From: a virus
Length of the DNA stretch: 20,439 nt
Strand: one strand, 5' to 3'
Virus record (IMG/VR): IMGVR_UViG_3300045019_000153
Location: 1 to 20,439 of that record
Position numbers and translations under genes: made by a program
Shown here: one piece after another, positions 14,373-20,439 of the stretch
Layout of the letters: every line of letters begins with the position of its first letter
Numbering within the stretch: position 1 is the stretch's first letter
Notes under the pieces: generated by a model
Seen by the model: only the letters and a program-made list of their open reading frames with translations
Told to the model about the DNA's origin: nothing
Databases searched by the model: none

Positions 14373-14654
14373 TTAGTGGGTGAGGCCGAAAAGCCCGCGC
14401 TTACGAGCCTCGGTGAGTGTTTCCAGGGCGCGCTTGTCGATTTCGCCGCTGGCAATGGTGCGGCCTACAAACTCATCCACCTTGGAGAGCAGCCCCAGCA
14501 TGAGGTAGATGCGTTCGCGAGTGGCGGTGTCACCGGCTGCGGTCTTGGGAAACGCATCCATGAGCGCTTCCCTGACCTTGTTCCATGGCTCCCGAAATGC
14601 AGGATCGTTGTAATACTGCTTGTAAAGTTCAGCCTTGCGAATGTTGTCTTCCAT
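14373..14654 (-). CDS. Small helical phage protein between portal and scaffold, 93 aa
   Basis: The start has a good AAGGAG site seven bases away and follows the portal stop by nine bases. It is almost entirely helical: LYKQYYNDPAFREPWNKVREALMDAF, then RERIYLMLGLLSKVDEFVGRTI and RALETLTEARKRGLFGL. No known motif is recognised. Position and tight spacing argue for a head-assembly role, for example a portal or scaffold cofactor, but this is inference. Confidence 0.78.
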   Translation of the reverse strand: MEDNIRKAELYKQYYNDPAFREPWNKVREALMDAFPKTAAGDTATRERIYLMLGLLSKVDEFVGRTIASGEIDKRALETLTEARKRGLFGLTH

Positions 14655-14663
14655 GTGCTCTCC

Positions 14664-16766
14664 TTAACGCGGGTCTTTGATCTGCGGCTGAGTGTTCTGC
14701 TGAGTCATCATCTGGAATCCCTTGAGTTGCGTTTCCACACCAATCTCCTCACGACGCAAAGCCATCTCTTGCTCGAATTTATACTTTTCTAGTTCCATCT
14801 TAGCCTGGAACTCCTCGCGCTGCATCTGTAGGTTCATCTCAATCTGCTGCTGCTTCATCTGCATTTCCATCTGCATGCGCTGCGCTTCCATCTGCATCTT
14901 GGCCTGAGCAGCCTGTGCCTCCGGGTCGGGCTTGGAGGGAGGTGCACCCTGCGGCTGCTGGCTCTTGGCAGGGTCGTTCCAGAAGCGCTCGGCGTTCTTG
15001 AAGCCCGAGTTCTCCGCGATCAGCGCCAGGGTGTTGAAGATTTTGCCCATGTCCGTGATGGGGGCCTGAGCCTGTATCGCGGTCATCTGCTGCTGTAGGA
15101 TTGCGTTCAGCGCAGCCAGTTTCTGCGGCTTATCGGTGATGCCGAAAGTGATGTTGGCCTTGATGTCGAGGTCCGGGTTCCACTGGTCGGTACCGTAGGG
15201 AACCCAGCGACCGCGCAACTTCACGGTCATGGCCTGCGTGTCTTCCATGTGGCCAACGAGCAGGCTGGTCACGAGGCGGAAGAGGTAGCGATAGCCGGTC
15301 TCAGCGAACATGCGGGCGATCAACTCCACGCGGAGTTGGCTCATGGTCTGGCGCTGGCTGCTGGCGGTAGCCGTGGTGTTCTGCAGTTGGGTGGGGTCCA
15401 CGCCCATGAGGTTGGGACCGACGCCCGTGCGGTGCTCGATGCTCTGGTTGAGCATGTCGATGACACCGAACGCCTGACCGCCCACGAACGGGGTGGTGGC
15501 GAACGAGAGTGCGTCCTTGTCCTTGACCCTGATGATGCTGTCGGGGCCGCTGTTGAGGAGGTCATCGATGTTGACGCCTTCCACGTCCGCGATGCGCTGC
15601 GGGCGAAGCACCTGCGTGAGGTTGTCGTTGATGCCTCGCATGAACATGCTCTTGAGGCGCTGATCCTTGCCGACCAGATCGCCCGTGCTCATGCCGTTGA
15701 GGGTGTTGGGCATCATGTACGGCACGAAGGCCGCGAACGGGGCTAGTTCCACCTCCTCGTGCGCCAGCAGCACCGCGCCGCTGGCCGGGTTTCCACCAAT
15801 AGTGAGGCGCAGCAGTTCGCGAACGCCGTCGCCGTTGGCGTCCATGCGCATAAAAATCTCGTAGAGGTCCACGTCGGGCTCTACGTCGTTGGTGCCGTCG
15901 GTGTGGCCCTGGTCCTTGTTGCGCTCCTGCGCATACGCGCTGGTATCGCCACCGCTGGCCGGGATGCGAGCAACCTTGGACGCGTCGTAGCCCATCTCGG
16001 TTAGTTCGGCGCGCGCGATGATGCGCTTGAAGCCCTGTAGGTCGGCTGAGATGCCGCCGGTCTGGTAGTCGAATTGGGCGTCCTTGCTGACGAAGAAGTC
16101 CTCGGGCGGCACCACCTGGATGCGAACGCGGCTGCGCACGCGCGCCTCACGAATCTTGAGGTCGCGCATCTCCATGCCGGGGATCATCTCCATGCCGGGA
16201 ATGGCACGGGGCTCACCCGCCTCTAGGATTTCGTGCTGCTCGCTCTCCTCGTACTGCACGGCGAGATCGTTGGGCACGCCTTCCAGCACCTGCGCGGGCT
16301 TCCAGCGCTTGTCCTTGTAGAATTCCGCGGTGACGATGCCGAGGCCGCCGATGAGGCCGTTCTTGAGCCAATCGTGCAGCACCAGGGCGTGGTTGTTCTC
16401 CTGCGTGACCACGAAGTTCACGACATCGGTCTGCTGCTCGGCTAGCGCCTCGTCCTCGGGACCGGTGGGGGAGAACTGAACCACCTTCTCCTGACCGTCG
16501 AACAGGGCCATGAGATTGGCCAGCGTCCACTCAACGTTGTCGAACGTGTCGCTCGTGACGTATCGGCTGCGCCCGACGATCTGCTCGTCCCCGGCAAACT
16601 GATCGCGATTGTACAGTTCCAGGCCAGTGACACGCTTCTGTTCCAACGTGCCCAGCGTGTAGTTTTGGGTGTGCGGGAATGCCGTTCCCACACGATCAAG
16701 CATGTCCTGCTCGCTGAGAGGCTTTACGATAGCGCTATCGGTCTTCTTGGTTGCTTCCTCTTCCAT
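14664..16766 (-). CDS. Portal protein (P22/SU10-like)
   Basis: 700 aa, near the ~725 of P22 gp1. It starts with AAAGGT upstream. The N-terminal third has the family pattern YVTSDTFDNVEWTLANLMALF and a helix with HALVLHDWLKNGLIGGLGIV. Later come VRIQVVPPEDFFVSKDA, the DLVGKDQRLKSMFMRGINDNL helix leading to the tunnel region, and a TGVGPNLMGVDPTQL segment followed by TTATASSQRQTMSQLRVELIARMFAETGYR. The C-terminal ~85 residues are Gln/Met/Glu-rich with repeated MQMEMQM and EEFQAKMELEK, fitting a long barrel helix like that of P22. It forms the DNA channel at one capsid vertex, docks the terminase during packaging and the adaptor afterwards. Confidence 0.9.
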   Translation of the reverse strand: MEEEATKKTDSAIVKPLSEQDMLDRVGTAFPHTQNYTLGTLEQKRVTGLELYNRDQFAGDEQIVGRSRYVTSDTFDNVEWTLANLMALFDGQEKVVQFSPTGPEDEALAEQQTDVVNFVVTQENNHALVLHDWLKNGLIGGLGIVTAEFYKDKRWKPAQVLEGVPNDLAVQYEESEQHEILEAGEPRAIPGMEMIPGMEMRDLKIREARVRSRVRIQVVPPEDFFVSKDAQFDYQTGGISADLQGFKRIIARAELTEMGYDASKVARIPASGGDTSAYAQERNKDQGHTDGTNDVEPDVDLYEIFMRMDANGDGVRELLRLTIGGNPASGAVLLAHEEVELAPFAAFVPYMMPNTLNGMSTGDLVGKDQRLKSMFMRGINDNLTQVLRPQRIADVEGVNIDDLLNSGPDSIIRVKDKDALSFATTPFVGGQAFGVIDMLNQSIEHRTGVGPNLMGVDPTQLQNTTATASSQRQTMSQLRVELIARMFAETGYRYLFRLVTSLLVGHMEDTQAMTVKLRGRWVPYGTDQWNPDLDIKANITFGITDKPQKLAALNAILQQQMTAIQAQAPITDMGKIFNTLALIAENSGFKNAERFWNDPAKSQQPQGAPPSKPDPEAQAAQAKMQMEAQRMQMEMQMKQQQIEMNLQMQREEFQAKMELEKYKFEQEMALRREEIGVETQLKGFQMMTQQNTQPQIKDPR

Positions 16767-16803
16767 CAGTACCTTTCATGTGCGGTAGGTCCGCATCTTT
16801 TTG

Positions 16804-18210
16804 TCAGACGATGTTCCAGCCACGGTTGATGGCGATTGGCTTGTTCCAGGCATATTTACCGTAATGGGTGTTCCTGGCGTCGCTCGCGAAGGTGAGGCAC
16901 AGCGCATCCGCGATGTCAGGGCTCTTTCGGCCCAGTTTGCGAATGTCTTTCTTGCTCTGCACTTTATGCTTGAGCCCTTGGAACTCGTATGAGGGCAGGC
17001 ACAACTCGCTGATGAGCACTGGATCATTGGGGATGCTCACGTTTCCGGTTTCGAACCATTCGCGCGCCCGGAACCACAGTTCGTCGCGCAGGCTCACGTA
17101 GCGGTCGGGATCGCGCGGCTTATGGGAGACGATGACTTCCTTGACCGGCAGTCCCATGGTGCGCAGTAGGCCCGCGATGCCGTGACCCACGCCGATGCCG
17201 TCAACGCAGATCTCTGCGGGCTGGTCTTTCTTGGGGGTGCGGTCGAACTCCTCGCGCACTCGCGCAGCCAACTGCTCGGGCAGCATGGTGCCGTACACGA
17301 TGGGCGGCCCCATCATGAGGTTGTCGCGGCGCTTAATCAGCACCGATCGATCCTTGCCGGTGCCGCTGGGATCAAAGCCCCACACCACGGGGAACGTGGG
17401 CTGAGGAACCACCTCGCGGTCGATGGCCTCGACAACGATGTCCCTCGGGATAACGCCGTCTTCGTCCTCAAGCGGGAACTCACCCAGCACCTTCACCCGG
17501 TACTCGTTGGAGCCCACGCCGCCGAACGAAGCCGTGATGCTCCTCAAGCGCTCAGCGGTGATACCGGGGTTGTCGGTGAGTTTGCCGTGGACCGGCGTCC
17601 ACTCCTTGCTGATCTCAGGGTGTTCCCAAGTGTCAAAGAAGAAGCCGCTCGTTCGTGAGGGGTTGCTGATGATGCAGAGTTTGGGGTTTGGATCCGTGAA
17701 GATGTTCTGCAACTCCGCGAACACTTCATCGGGCACACCCGTTGCCTCGTCTACAAACACAAAGTTGTTTTTCTGGTGAATTCCACGCGCAGTCTCAACG
17801 TTGTCTTTGTTGGCTAGGCGTGTTTCCGCGAATGCTCCAGTTGGGTTATCGCGTCGGTAAATCTTGGTGGCTGTGTAATCGAGGTGTTCCTTCAGGTACG
17901 GAGGCAACTTCGCATAGAGGTTGCCGACCTCTTTCCAGATACCTGCTTTGATCTGGTCCTCACTTGGACCAAAGATCGTCACCTGCACGTCGTTGTGTGT
18001 GATCAGCGCCCAATGGATCAGCACGGCCATGGAAAACGTCTTGCCGAAGCCGATACCGCCTCGGAACGTGATCTGGCTGTTGCGCTGATATTTGGTGACG
18101 AACTCCACCTGCTTGGGGTTCAGCGTCGTACCAAAAGCCTGTTGTGCAAAGAACGAAATATCGTTGCGGAACTGCTCTAGCAGCAGCACCAAATCGTCAT
18201 TGGTTGCCAT
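16804..18210 (-). CDS. Terminase large subunit
   Basis: 468 aa, a complete ATPase-nuclease. A Walker A-like FRGGIGFGKTF sits at 49-59 (Lys57, Thr58), Walker B with catalytic Glu in FVFVDEA at 150-156, and a coupling-type ISNPSRTSGFFFD motif at 181-193. RNase H-like nuclease acidic residues are probable at Asp280 (VVWGFDPSG), Asp337 (EICVDGIG) and Asp432/Asp435 (PDIADAL). It drives packaging through the portal encoded 37 bases downstream. The ATG has no strong ribosome site; the leader instead holds an inverted repeat and a decamer shared with another gene. No small-subunit gene is evident upstream, where one is normally found. Confidence 0.93.
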   Translation of the reverse strand: MATNDDLVLLLEQFRNDISFFAQQAFGTTLNPKQVEFVTKYQRNSQITFRGGIGFGKTFSMAVLIHWALITHNDVQVTIFGPSEDQIKAGIWKEVGNLYAKLPPYLKEHLDYTATKIYRRDNPTGAFAETRLANKDNVETARGIHQKNNFVFVDEATGVPDEVFAELQNIFTDPNPKLCIISNPSRTSGFFFDTWEHPEISKEWTPVHGKLTDNPGITAERLRSITASFGGVGSNEYRVKVLGEFPLEDEDGVIPRDIVVEAIDREVVPQPTFPVVWGFDPSGTGKDRSVLIKRRDNLMMGPPIVYGTMLPEQLAARVREEFDRTPKKDQPAEICVDGIGVGHGIAGLLRTMGLPVKEVIVSHKPRDPDRYVSLRDELWFRAREWFETGNVSIPNDPVLISELCLPSYEFQGLKHKVQSKKDIRKLGRKSPDIADALCLTFASDARNTHYGKYAWNKPIAINRGWNIV

Positions 18211-18213
18211 AAG

Positions 18214-18240
18214 ATACCATTATCTCTGAAACTATGGTAT
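18214..18240 (-). promoter_or_regulatory. Inverted repeat in the terminase leader
   Basis: ATACCAT (18214-18220) and ATGGTAT (18234-18240) are perfect inverse complements with a 13-base spacer. The nearer arm lies three bases upstream of the terminase ATG region and would cover its weak ribosome-binding zone, while the far arm overlaps the GTATTTATGC decamer. It could be an operator or an mRNA hairpin limiting terminase translation. Confidence 0.45.
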
Positions 18241-18246
18241 TTATGC
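18237..18246 (-). promoter_or_regulatory. Candidate promoter/leader element, copy 1 (GCATAAATAC on minus strand)
   Basis: The decamer GCATAAATAC on the minus strand begins its near edge 27 bases upstream of the terminase ATG. The identical decamer lies 28 bases upstream of the GTG of the 266-aa gene. TAAATA is compatible with a -10 hexamer, but no convincing -35 is seen at standard spacing, so a phage-specific promoter or regulator site is equally possible. Confidence 0.35.
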
Positions 18247-18328
18247 AAACTTTACCTTTTTTGCTTTTCGAGCCGGATTTAAGGAAGGCCTAATCAGGCA
18301 GATGGTAATCATGGCACAGGAGGATGCC

Positions 18329-18898
18329 ATGCAAATGAATTTCACAAAGACACTGAATATTATTACCGGACTTATTTGCATCGCAATCGCTGTGCGTGTG
18401 GTTCAAGCATATATGCCAACCTCTAGCGCGCCCAAAACAGTGGCCCAGCAGTCGGCAAATGAAAGTGGCTTCAGAGAAAGTAGCCCCTCCCGCAACATTC
18501 AGCCGGCTATGGCTAAGCAGCATGTTGAAGATAGCACTCTGTCGATATTCAAGCCGGGAACTTATTATTACATAGCGAACCATAAAAGCGATATATCTCT
18601 AAAGCAGATCGCCTCTTACTGCTCAAAAATCGAGAAGTTCGATAAATTTGGAATGCTCGGCTCATTGTCTACAGGGCCTGAATACGGTCCTCTGGCTGAA
18701 CTTGTCAGAGCGAACGGCTATGACCGGATCGAAACGACCACTGGATCTGACGGCCTGTGCAGAGTTAATATTGGAATATCGGGCATTTACAATGGTAAAA
18801 GTTATAAATTTAGGAAAAGTTGCCTTCTCACAGCAGTTCGCATCGACGATGATGGGGCGGTTGCCGCTAAATCTCTCAATATGTACGACTGTGACTAA
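18329..18898 (+). CDS. Membrane-anchored, cysteine-bearing protein of unknown function, 189 aa (moron-like)
   Basis: I do not recognise the family. The start is set by AGGAGG at 18318-18323, five bases before the ATG at 18329. In-frame ATGs at 18302 and 18311 lie upstream but lack such a site. Residues 10-28 (IITGLICIAIAVRVVQAYM) form a signal anchor or uncleaved signal. A Ser/Ala/Gln-rich linker follows to ~70, then a compact domain containing FKPGTYYYIANHKSD, SLKQIASYC, GPEYGPLAELVRANGYDRIE and a C-terminal NMYDCD. Cys98, 144, 165 and 188 could pair as two disulfides outside the membrane. The gene is visibly AT-richer (about mid-40s % GC by eye) than its neighbours and runs opposite to them, suggesting recent acquisition. 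Exclusion or host-conversion roles are possible but unsupported. Confidence 0.8.
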   Translation: MQMNFTKTLNIITGLICIAIAVRVVQAYMPTSSAPKTVAQQSANESGFRESSPSRNIQPAMAKQHVEDSTLSIFKPGTYYYIANHKSDISLKQIASYCSKIEKFDKFGMLGSLSTGPEYGPLAELVRANGYDRIETTTGSDGLCRVNIGISGIYNGKSYKFRKSCLLTAVRIDDDGAVAAKSLNMYDCD

Positions 18899-18945
18899 AA
18901 TGACCAAATCTCGATCAGAAAAAGATCGTACGAAAAATAGAGCCG

Positions 18946-19746
18946 TCAATCAGATTTCTTGCTCTGTAACTCCGTGATGGTGCTGAGCGTGTCGCGGATG
19001 ACGCGCTGAACCTCTTCCTCGCTCTCTGTGATAGCGCCGCGGTTAAGCCAATCGGCACTCAGCGAGCCCGTGGGCAAACCCTGCGGGCTCACCTGTCCGC
19101 ACGCGATTTTGAGGTCCGTGCCGTTCTTGTCGAAGCGGCTGCGCAGGTAACTGCTCTTGATGTCCTCGACGTGCCACAGCCCGCATGCGCCTTCGCGGTT
19201 GCCCAGCGGAAACATCACGATCTGCAATTCGCTGCTGAGGCTGGCCGGCACGCTCTGCGCTCCGGCGATGTCGTAGTCCACGCCCGGCTTGGGATACACA
19301 CATACGGCGCTGGTGTAGCGCCAGGGAAGCGGATTGCTCGTGGTGGGCGTACTCTCGCCGCTGTAGCGGAAGTAGATCAGGCGATGAGCGCTGATGCGCT
19401 TGCCCACGTTCTCAACGAGATTGCAAACCTCGTCCTCTTTGCGGATGTCCTTGCGGGCCTTGGTAGCCTGCTGCTCAAGCACGGTGCTGCTGCTGGCCGG
19501 CAGTAGGCCCACTAGGGCAGTGCGAAAGCCCTCGTTGGCGTAGGAGGCATAGCCGAGCGCTGCCAGGGCAAGGATCGCGGTCACGATTAGTGAGGACACT
19601 GGGCTGCGCTGGAACACGCCCACGATGCTGCCGAAGGCGTTAGCGACGGCGCCGGGGTCTTGGTAGGCGGGCTTGCTGCTGCGCTTGGGCTTGCTCGCGG
19701 GTGCCTGCTCGATCTCATTGCAGGTGTTATCGTTTTCGTCGGCCAC
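18946..19746 (-). CDS. Single-pass membrane protein with cysteine-bearing ectodomain, 266 aa
   Basis: I do not recognise a family. The preferred start is GTG at 19746, seven bases after AGGGGG. An ATG at 19899 would add 51 residues of low-quality sequence and begin inside the loop of an inverted repeat. Residues 1-50 are hydrophilic (probably cytoplasmic). Residues 51-70 (SSLIVTAILALAALGYASYA) form one membrane helix. Residues 85-115 are a charged helix, and the rest is an ectodomain with Cys108, 149, 188 and 216 and strands such as RLIYFRYSG and LQIVMFPLG. The C-terminal helix (EEEVQRVIRDTLSTITEL) may oligomerise. GC content matches the phage genes. It lies upstream of the terminase and convergent with the AT-rich gene. 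Lysis, spanin-like or entry roles can be imagined, but nothing in the sequence decides. Confidence 0.78.
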   Translation of the reverse strand: MADENDNTCNEIEQAPASKPKRSSKPAYQDPGAVANAFGSIVGVFQRSPVSSLIVTAILALAALGYASYANEGFRTALVGLLPASSSTVLEQQATKARKDIRKEDEVCNLVENVGKRISAHRLIYFRYSGESTPTTSNPLPWRYTSAVCVYPKPGVDYDIAGAQSVPASLSSELQIVMFPLGNREGACGLWHVEDIKSSYLRSRFDKNGTDLKIACGQVSPQGLPTGSLSADWLNRGAITESEEEVQRVIRDTLSTITELQSKKSD

Positions 19747-19773
19747 CTGCGGTCCCCCTGTAAGTCCTTTCAC

Positions 19774-19783
19774 GTATTTATGC
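19774..19783 (-). promoter_or_regulatory. Candidate promoter/leader element, copy 2 (GCATAAATAC on minus strand)
   Basis: Identical to the decamer upstream of the terminase gene and placed at almost the same distance (28 versus 27 bases) from its start codon. Flanking bases differ completely, with CCCCC before and GTGAAAGG after, so the shared part is confined to the decamer. Confidence 0.35.
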
Positions 19784-19873
19784 GGGGGCAGCAAAATCGA
19801 GTGCTTTGCAGGGCGGGTAATAATGGTTAGGCATGAAGTGCTGACTACGTCTTCCCCCCTCAGACCGGTCAGC

Positions 19874-19914
19874 CCTCGGCGAGCAGTTTGACCTGTCATC
19901 GCTGCTCGCCGAGG
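19874..19914. repeat. Nested inverted repeat: 13-bp perfect arms with a second dyad in the loop
   Basis: CCTCGGCGAGCAG (19874-19886) and CTGCTCGCCGAGG (19902-19914) are perfect inverse complements with a 15-base spacer. Within the spacer TGAC-CT-GTCA (19889-19898) forms another dyad whose centre is within half a base of the outer one. No T-run follows on either strand, so it is not an ordinary intrinsic terminator. It could be a recombination or attachment site, an operator for a dimeric or tetrameric protein, an origin hairpin or a structured RNA. Confidence 0.8.
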
Positions 19915-19923
19915 CCACAGACA

Positions 19924-19946
19924 GAAAAGGCCCCTTATGGAGGCCT
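19924..19946 (-). terminator. Leftward intrinsic terminator
   Basis: Read on the minus strand, AGGCC, an inner CC/GG pair around ATAA with one bulged base, and GGCCT are followed by TTTCTG. This is the compact layout of many phage terminators. It would stop leftward transcription entering from the right, insulating the 266-aa and terminase genes. No leftward gene is visible to its right within the window. Confidence 0.55.
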
Positions 19947-19977
19947 AGCGGGAGGAATGAACGACGCCCGGATTGGT

Positions 19978-19996
19978 GCGTTGGTGGCACCAACGC
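19978..19996. promoter_or_regulatory. Perfect 19-base palindrome upstream of the response regulator
   Basis: GCGTTGGTG, a central G, and CACCAACGC form a perfect dyad ending 26 bases before the ATG of the regulator. A further TTGGTG half-site lies just to its left (19973-19978), so the element may bind more than one dimer. It fits an operator controlling the regulator, or a hairpin in its leader. Confidence 0.55.
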
Positions 19997-20022
19997 CACT
20001 CACATAGATCAAGCGTGCCGAC

Positions 20023-20439
20023 ATGAGCCAATCGCCGGATGCATCTTCCCCCTACGCCCTTGTGGTGGATGATGACGGGCTGATCCGCATGGATGCCATG
20101 GACATTCTGGAGGATGCCGGCTTTCACACCTTCGAGGCTGCCGATGGCGACGAGGCTATGCACCTGTTGGCGCAGCAGCACGGTGTGATTGTGCTGCTAT
20201 TCACGGATGTTCAGATGCCTGGAACCCGCAACGGCTTTGCAGTGGCCCGGGAGACGGCTCGTCAGTGGCCTCACATCTCCATCGTGGTGGCGTCGGGTCA
20301 TGTGCAGCCGGGGCCGGATGATCTACCCGATGGGGCCGTGTTCATCGGCAAGCCATTCACAGCCGAGATGGTGCACGACCACCTGCAGGAGATTCTACCT
20401 GACGGACAAAAGCCGGAGCCGCTGCGCCGCATGGCCTAA
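20023..20439 (+). CDS. Stand-alone CheY-like response regulator (receiver domain only)
   Basis: 138 aa, a single receiver domain without an output domain. The acidic pocket is Asp16-Asp17-Asp18 (LVVDDDG), the phosphoacceptor Asp62 in FTDVQMPG, the switch Ser91 in VVASGH and the invariant Lys110 in IGKPF. The pattern D-V/I-Q-M-P-G with a WPHISIVVASGH strand and DLPDGAVFIGKPF is typical of alphaproteobacterial single-domain regulators. It would receive phosphate from a histidine kinase and act through protein contact. No good ribosome site precedes the ATG; a TAG lies six codons upstream in frame, so no longer version exists. The stop codon is the last base of the window. It may be a host gene flanking a prophage or a regulator carried by the phage. 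Confidence 0.9.
   Translation: MSQSPDASSPYALVVDDDGLIRMDAMDILEDAGFHTFEAADGDEAMHLLAQQHGVIVLLFTDVQMPGTRNGFAVARETARQWPHISIVVASGHVQPGPDDLPDGAVFIGKPFTAEMVHDHLQEILPDGQKPEPLRRMA

Larger units (their letters stand above)
19747..20022. other. Non-coding regulatory-looking stretch between divergent genes
   Basis: 276 bases without a convincing gene separate the leftward 266-aa gene from the rightward response regulator. From left to right it holds a ribosome site for the 266-aa gene, the GTATTTATGC decamer, an 8-base palindrome GACCGGTC (19863-19870), a long nested inverted repeat, a leftward intrinsic terminator and a 19-base palindrome. A 16-codon ORF (19957-20007) ends in frame with, and 15 bases before, the regulator ATG. 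Confidence 0.6.

Noticed and set aside
16783-16795. Small GCGG/CCGC hairpin between terminase and portal
   Set aside because: A four-base stem in GC-rich DNA is expected by chance and has no T-run.
18302-18328. Earlier ATGs for the AT-rich gene (18302, 18311)
   Set aside because: AGGAGG at 18318-18323 points to the ATG at 18329, and neither earlier ATG has a comparable ribosome site.
18899-18945. Bidirectional terminator between the convergent genes
   Set aside because: Only a 5-bp CGATC/GATCG pair with a 7-base loop is present, without a clean T-run in the right place; too weak to call.
19747-19899. Upstream ATG extending the 266-aa membrane protein by 51 codons
   Set aside because: The GTG at 19746 has AGGGGG at good spacing. 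The extra residues look non-coding, and the ATG falls within the loop of the nested inverted repeat.
19874-19914. Protelomerase-type telomere site
   Set aside because: The palindrome is interrupted by an asymmetric 15-base centre, and no protelomerase or partition gene is visible, so there is no support beyond the dyad itself.

Overview
The window is most simply read as the virion-structure and DNA-packaging module of a short-tailed (podovirus-type) double-stranded DNA phage or prophage. It runs right to left on the minus strand, from about 18210 down to the left edge. No tape measure, tail tube, sheath or baseplate gene is visible. The set instead resembles P22-like viruses: large terminase, P22/SU10-type portal with a long C-terminal helical barrel, scaffold, HK97-fold coat, gp4-type adaptor, gp10-type tail-closure protein, then three very large Ala/Gly/Asn/Pro-rich proteins that look like ejected internal proteins, and a tail fibre. 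The DNA is GC-rich (about 60% by eye), and the lone response regulator at the right edge resembles the single-domain regulators common in alphaproteobacteria. A sphingomonad- or rhizobial-like host is therefore likely but not proven.

Layout in transcription order (leftward): large terminase (18210-16804), portal (16766-14664), a 93-aa protein (14654-14373), scaffold (14338-13346), major capsid protein (13307-12372), a strong intrinsic terminator (12322-12358), a 100-aa protein (12300-11998), adaptor (11995-11408), tail-closure protein (11411-9909), a 99-aa structural-looking protein (9900-9601), a GNAT-like protein (9604-9197), ejection-type proteins of 779, 532 and 973 aa (9194-6855, 6842-5244, 5211-2290), and a tail fibre truncated by the window edge (2226-1). 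Gene junctions are tight: ATGA and TTGA stop/start overlaps and gaps of 2-40 bases, except at the terminator.

Right of the terminase the pattern changes. A clearly AT-richer gene (18329-18898, plus strand) encodes a 189-aa membrane-anchored, cysteine-bearing protein of unknown function, inserted like a moron. Convergent to it is a 266-aa minus-strand protein with one central membrane segment and an ectodomain that also carries four cysteines. Then comes a 276-base non-coding stretch (19747-20022) with several structures: a decamer shared with the terminase leader, a 13-bp-arm inverted repeat with a second dyad in its loop, a leftward terminator and a perfect 9+1+9 palindrome. A plus-strand CheY-like regulator (20023-20439) closes the window.

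The best candidates for something undescribed are the non-coding block plus response regulator at the right end, the pair of cysteine-bearing membrane proteins flanking it, and the 779-aa ejection-type protein built from two separate tandem-repeat arrays with exact periods of 30 and 36 residues. I see no CRISPR array, tRNA, rRNA, insertion sequence or integrase. No small-terminase gene is recognisable.
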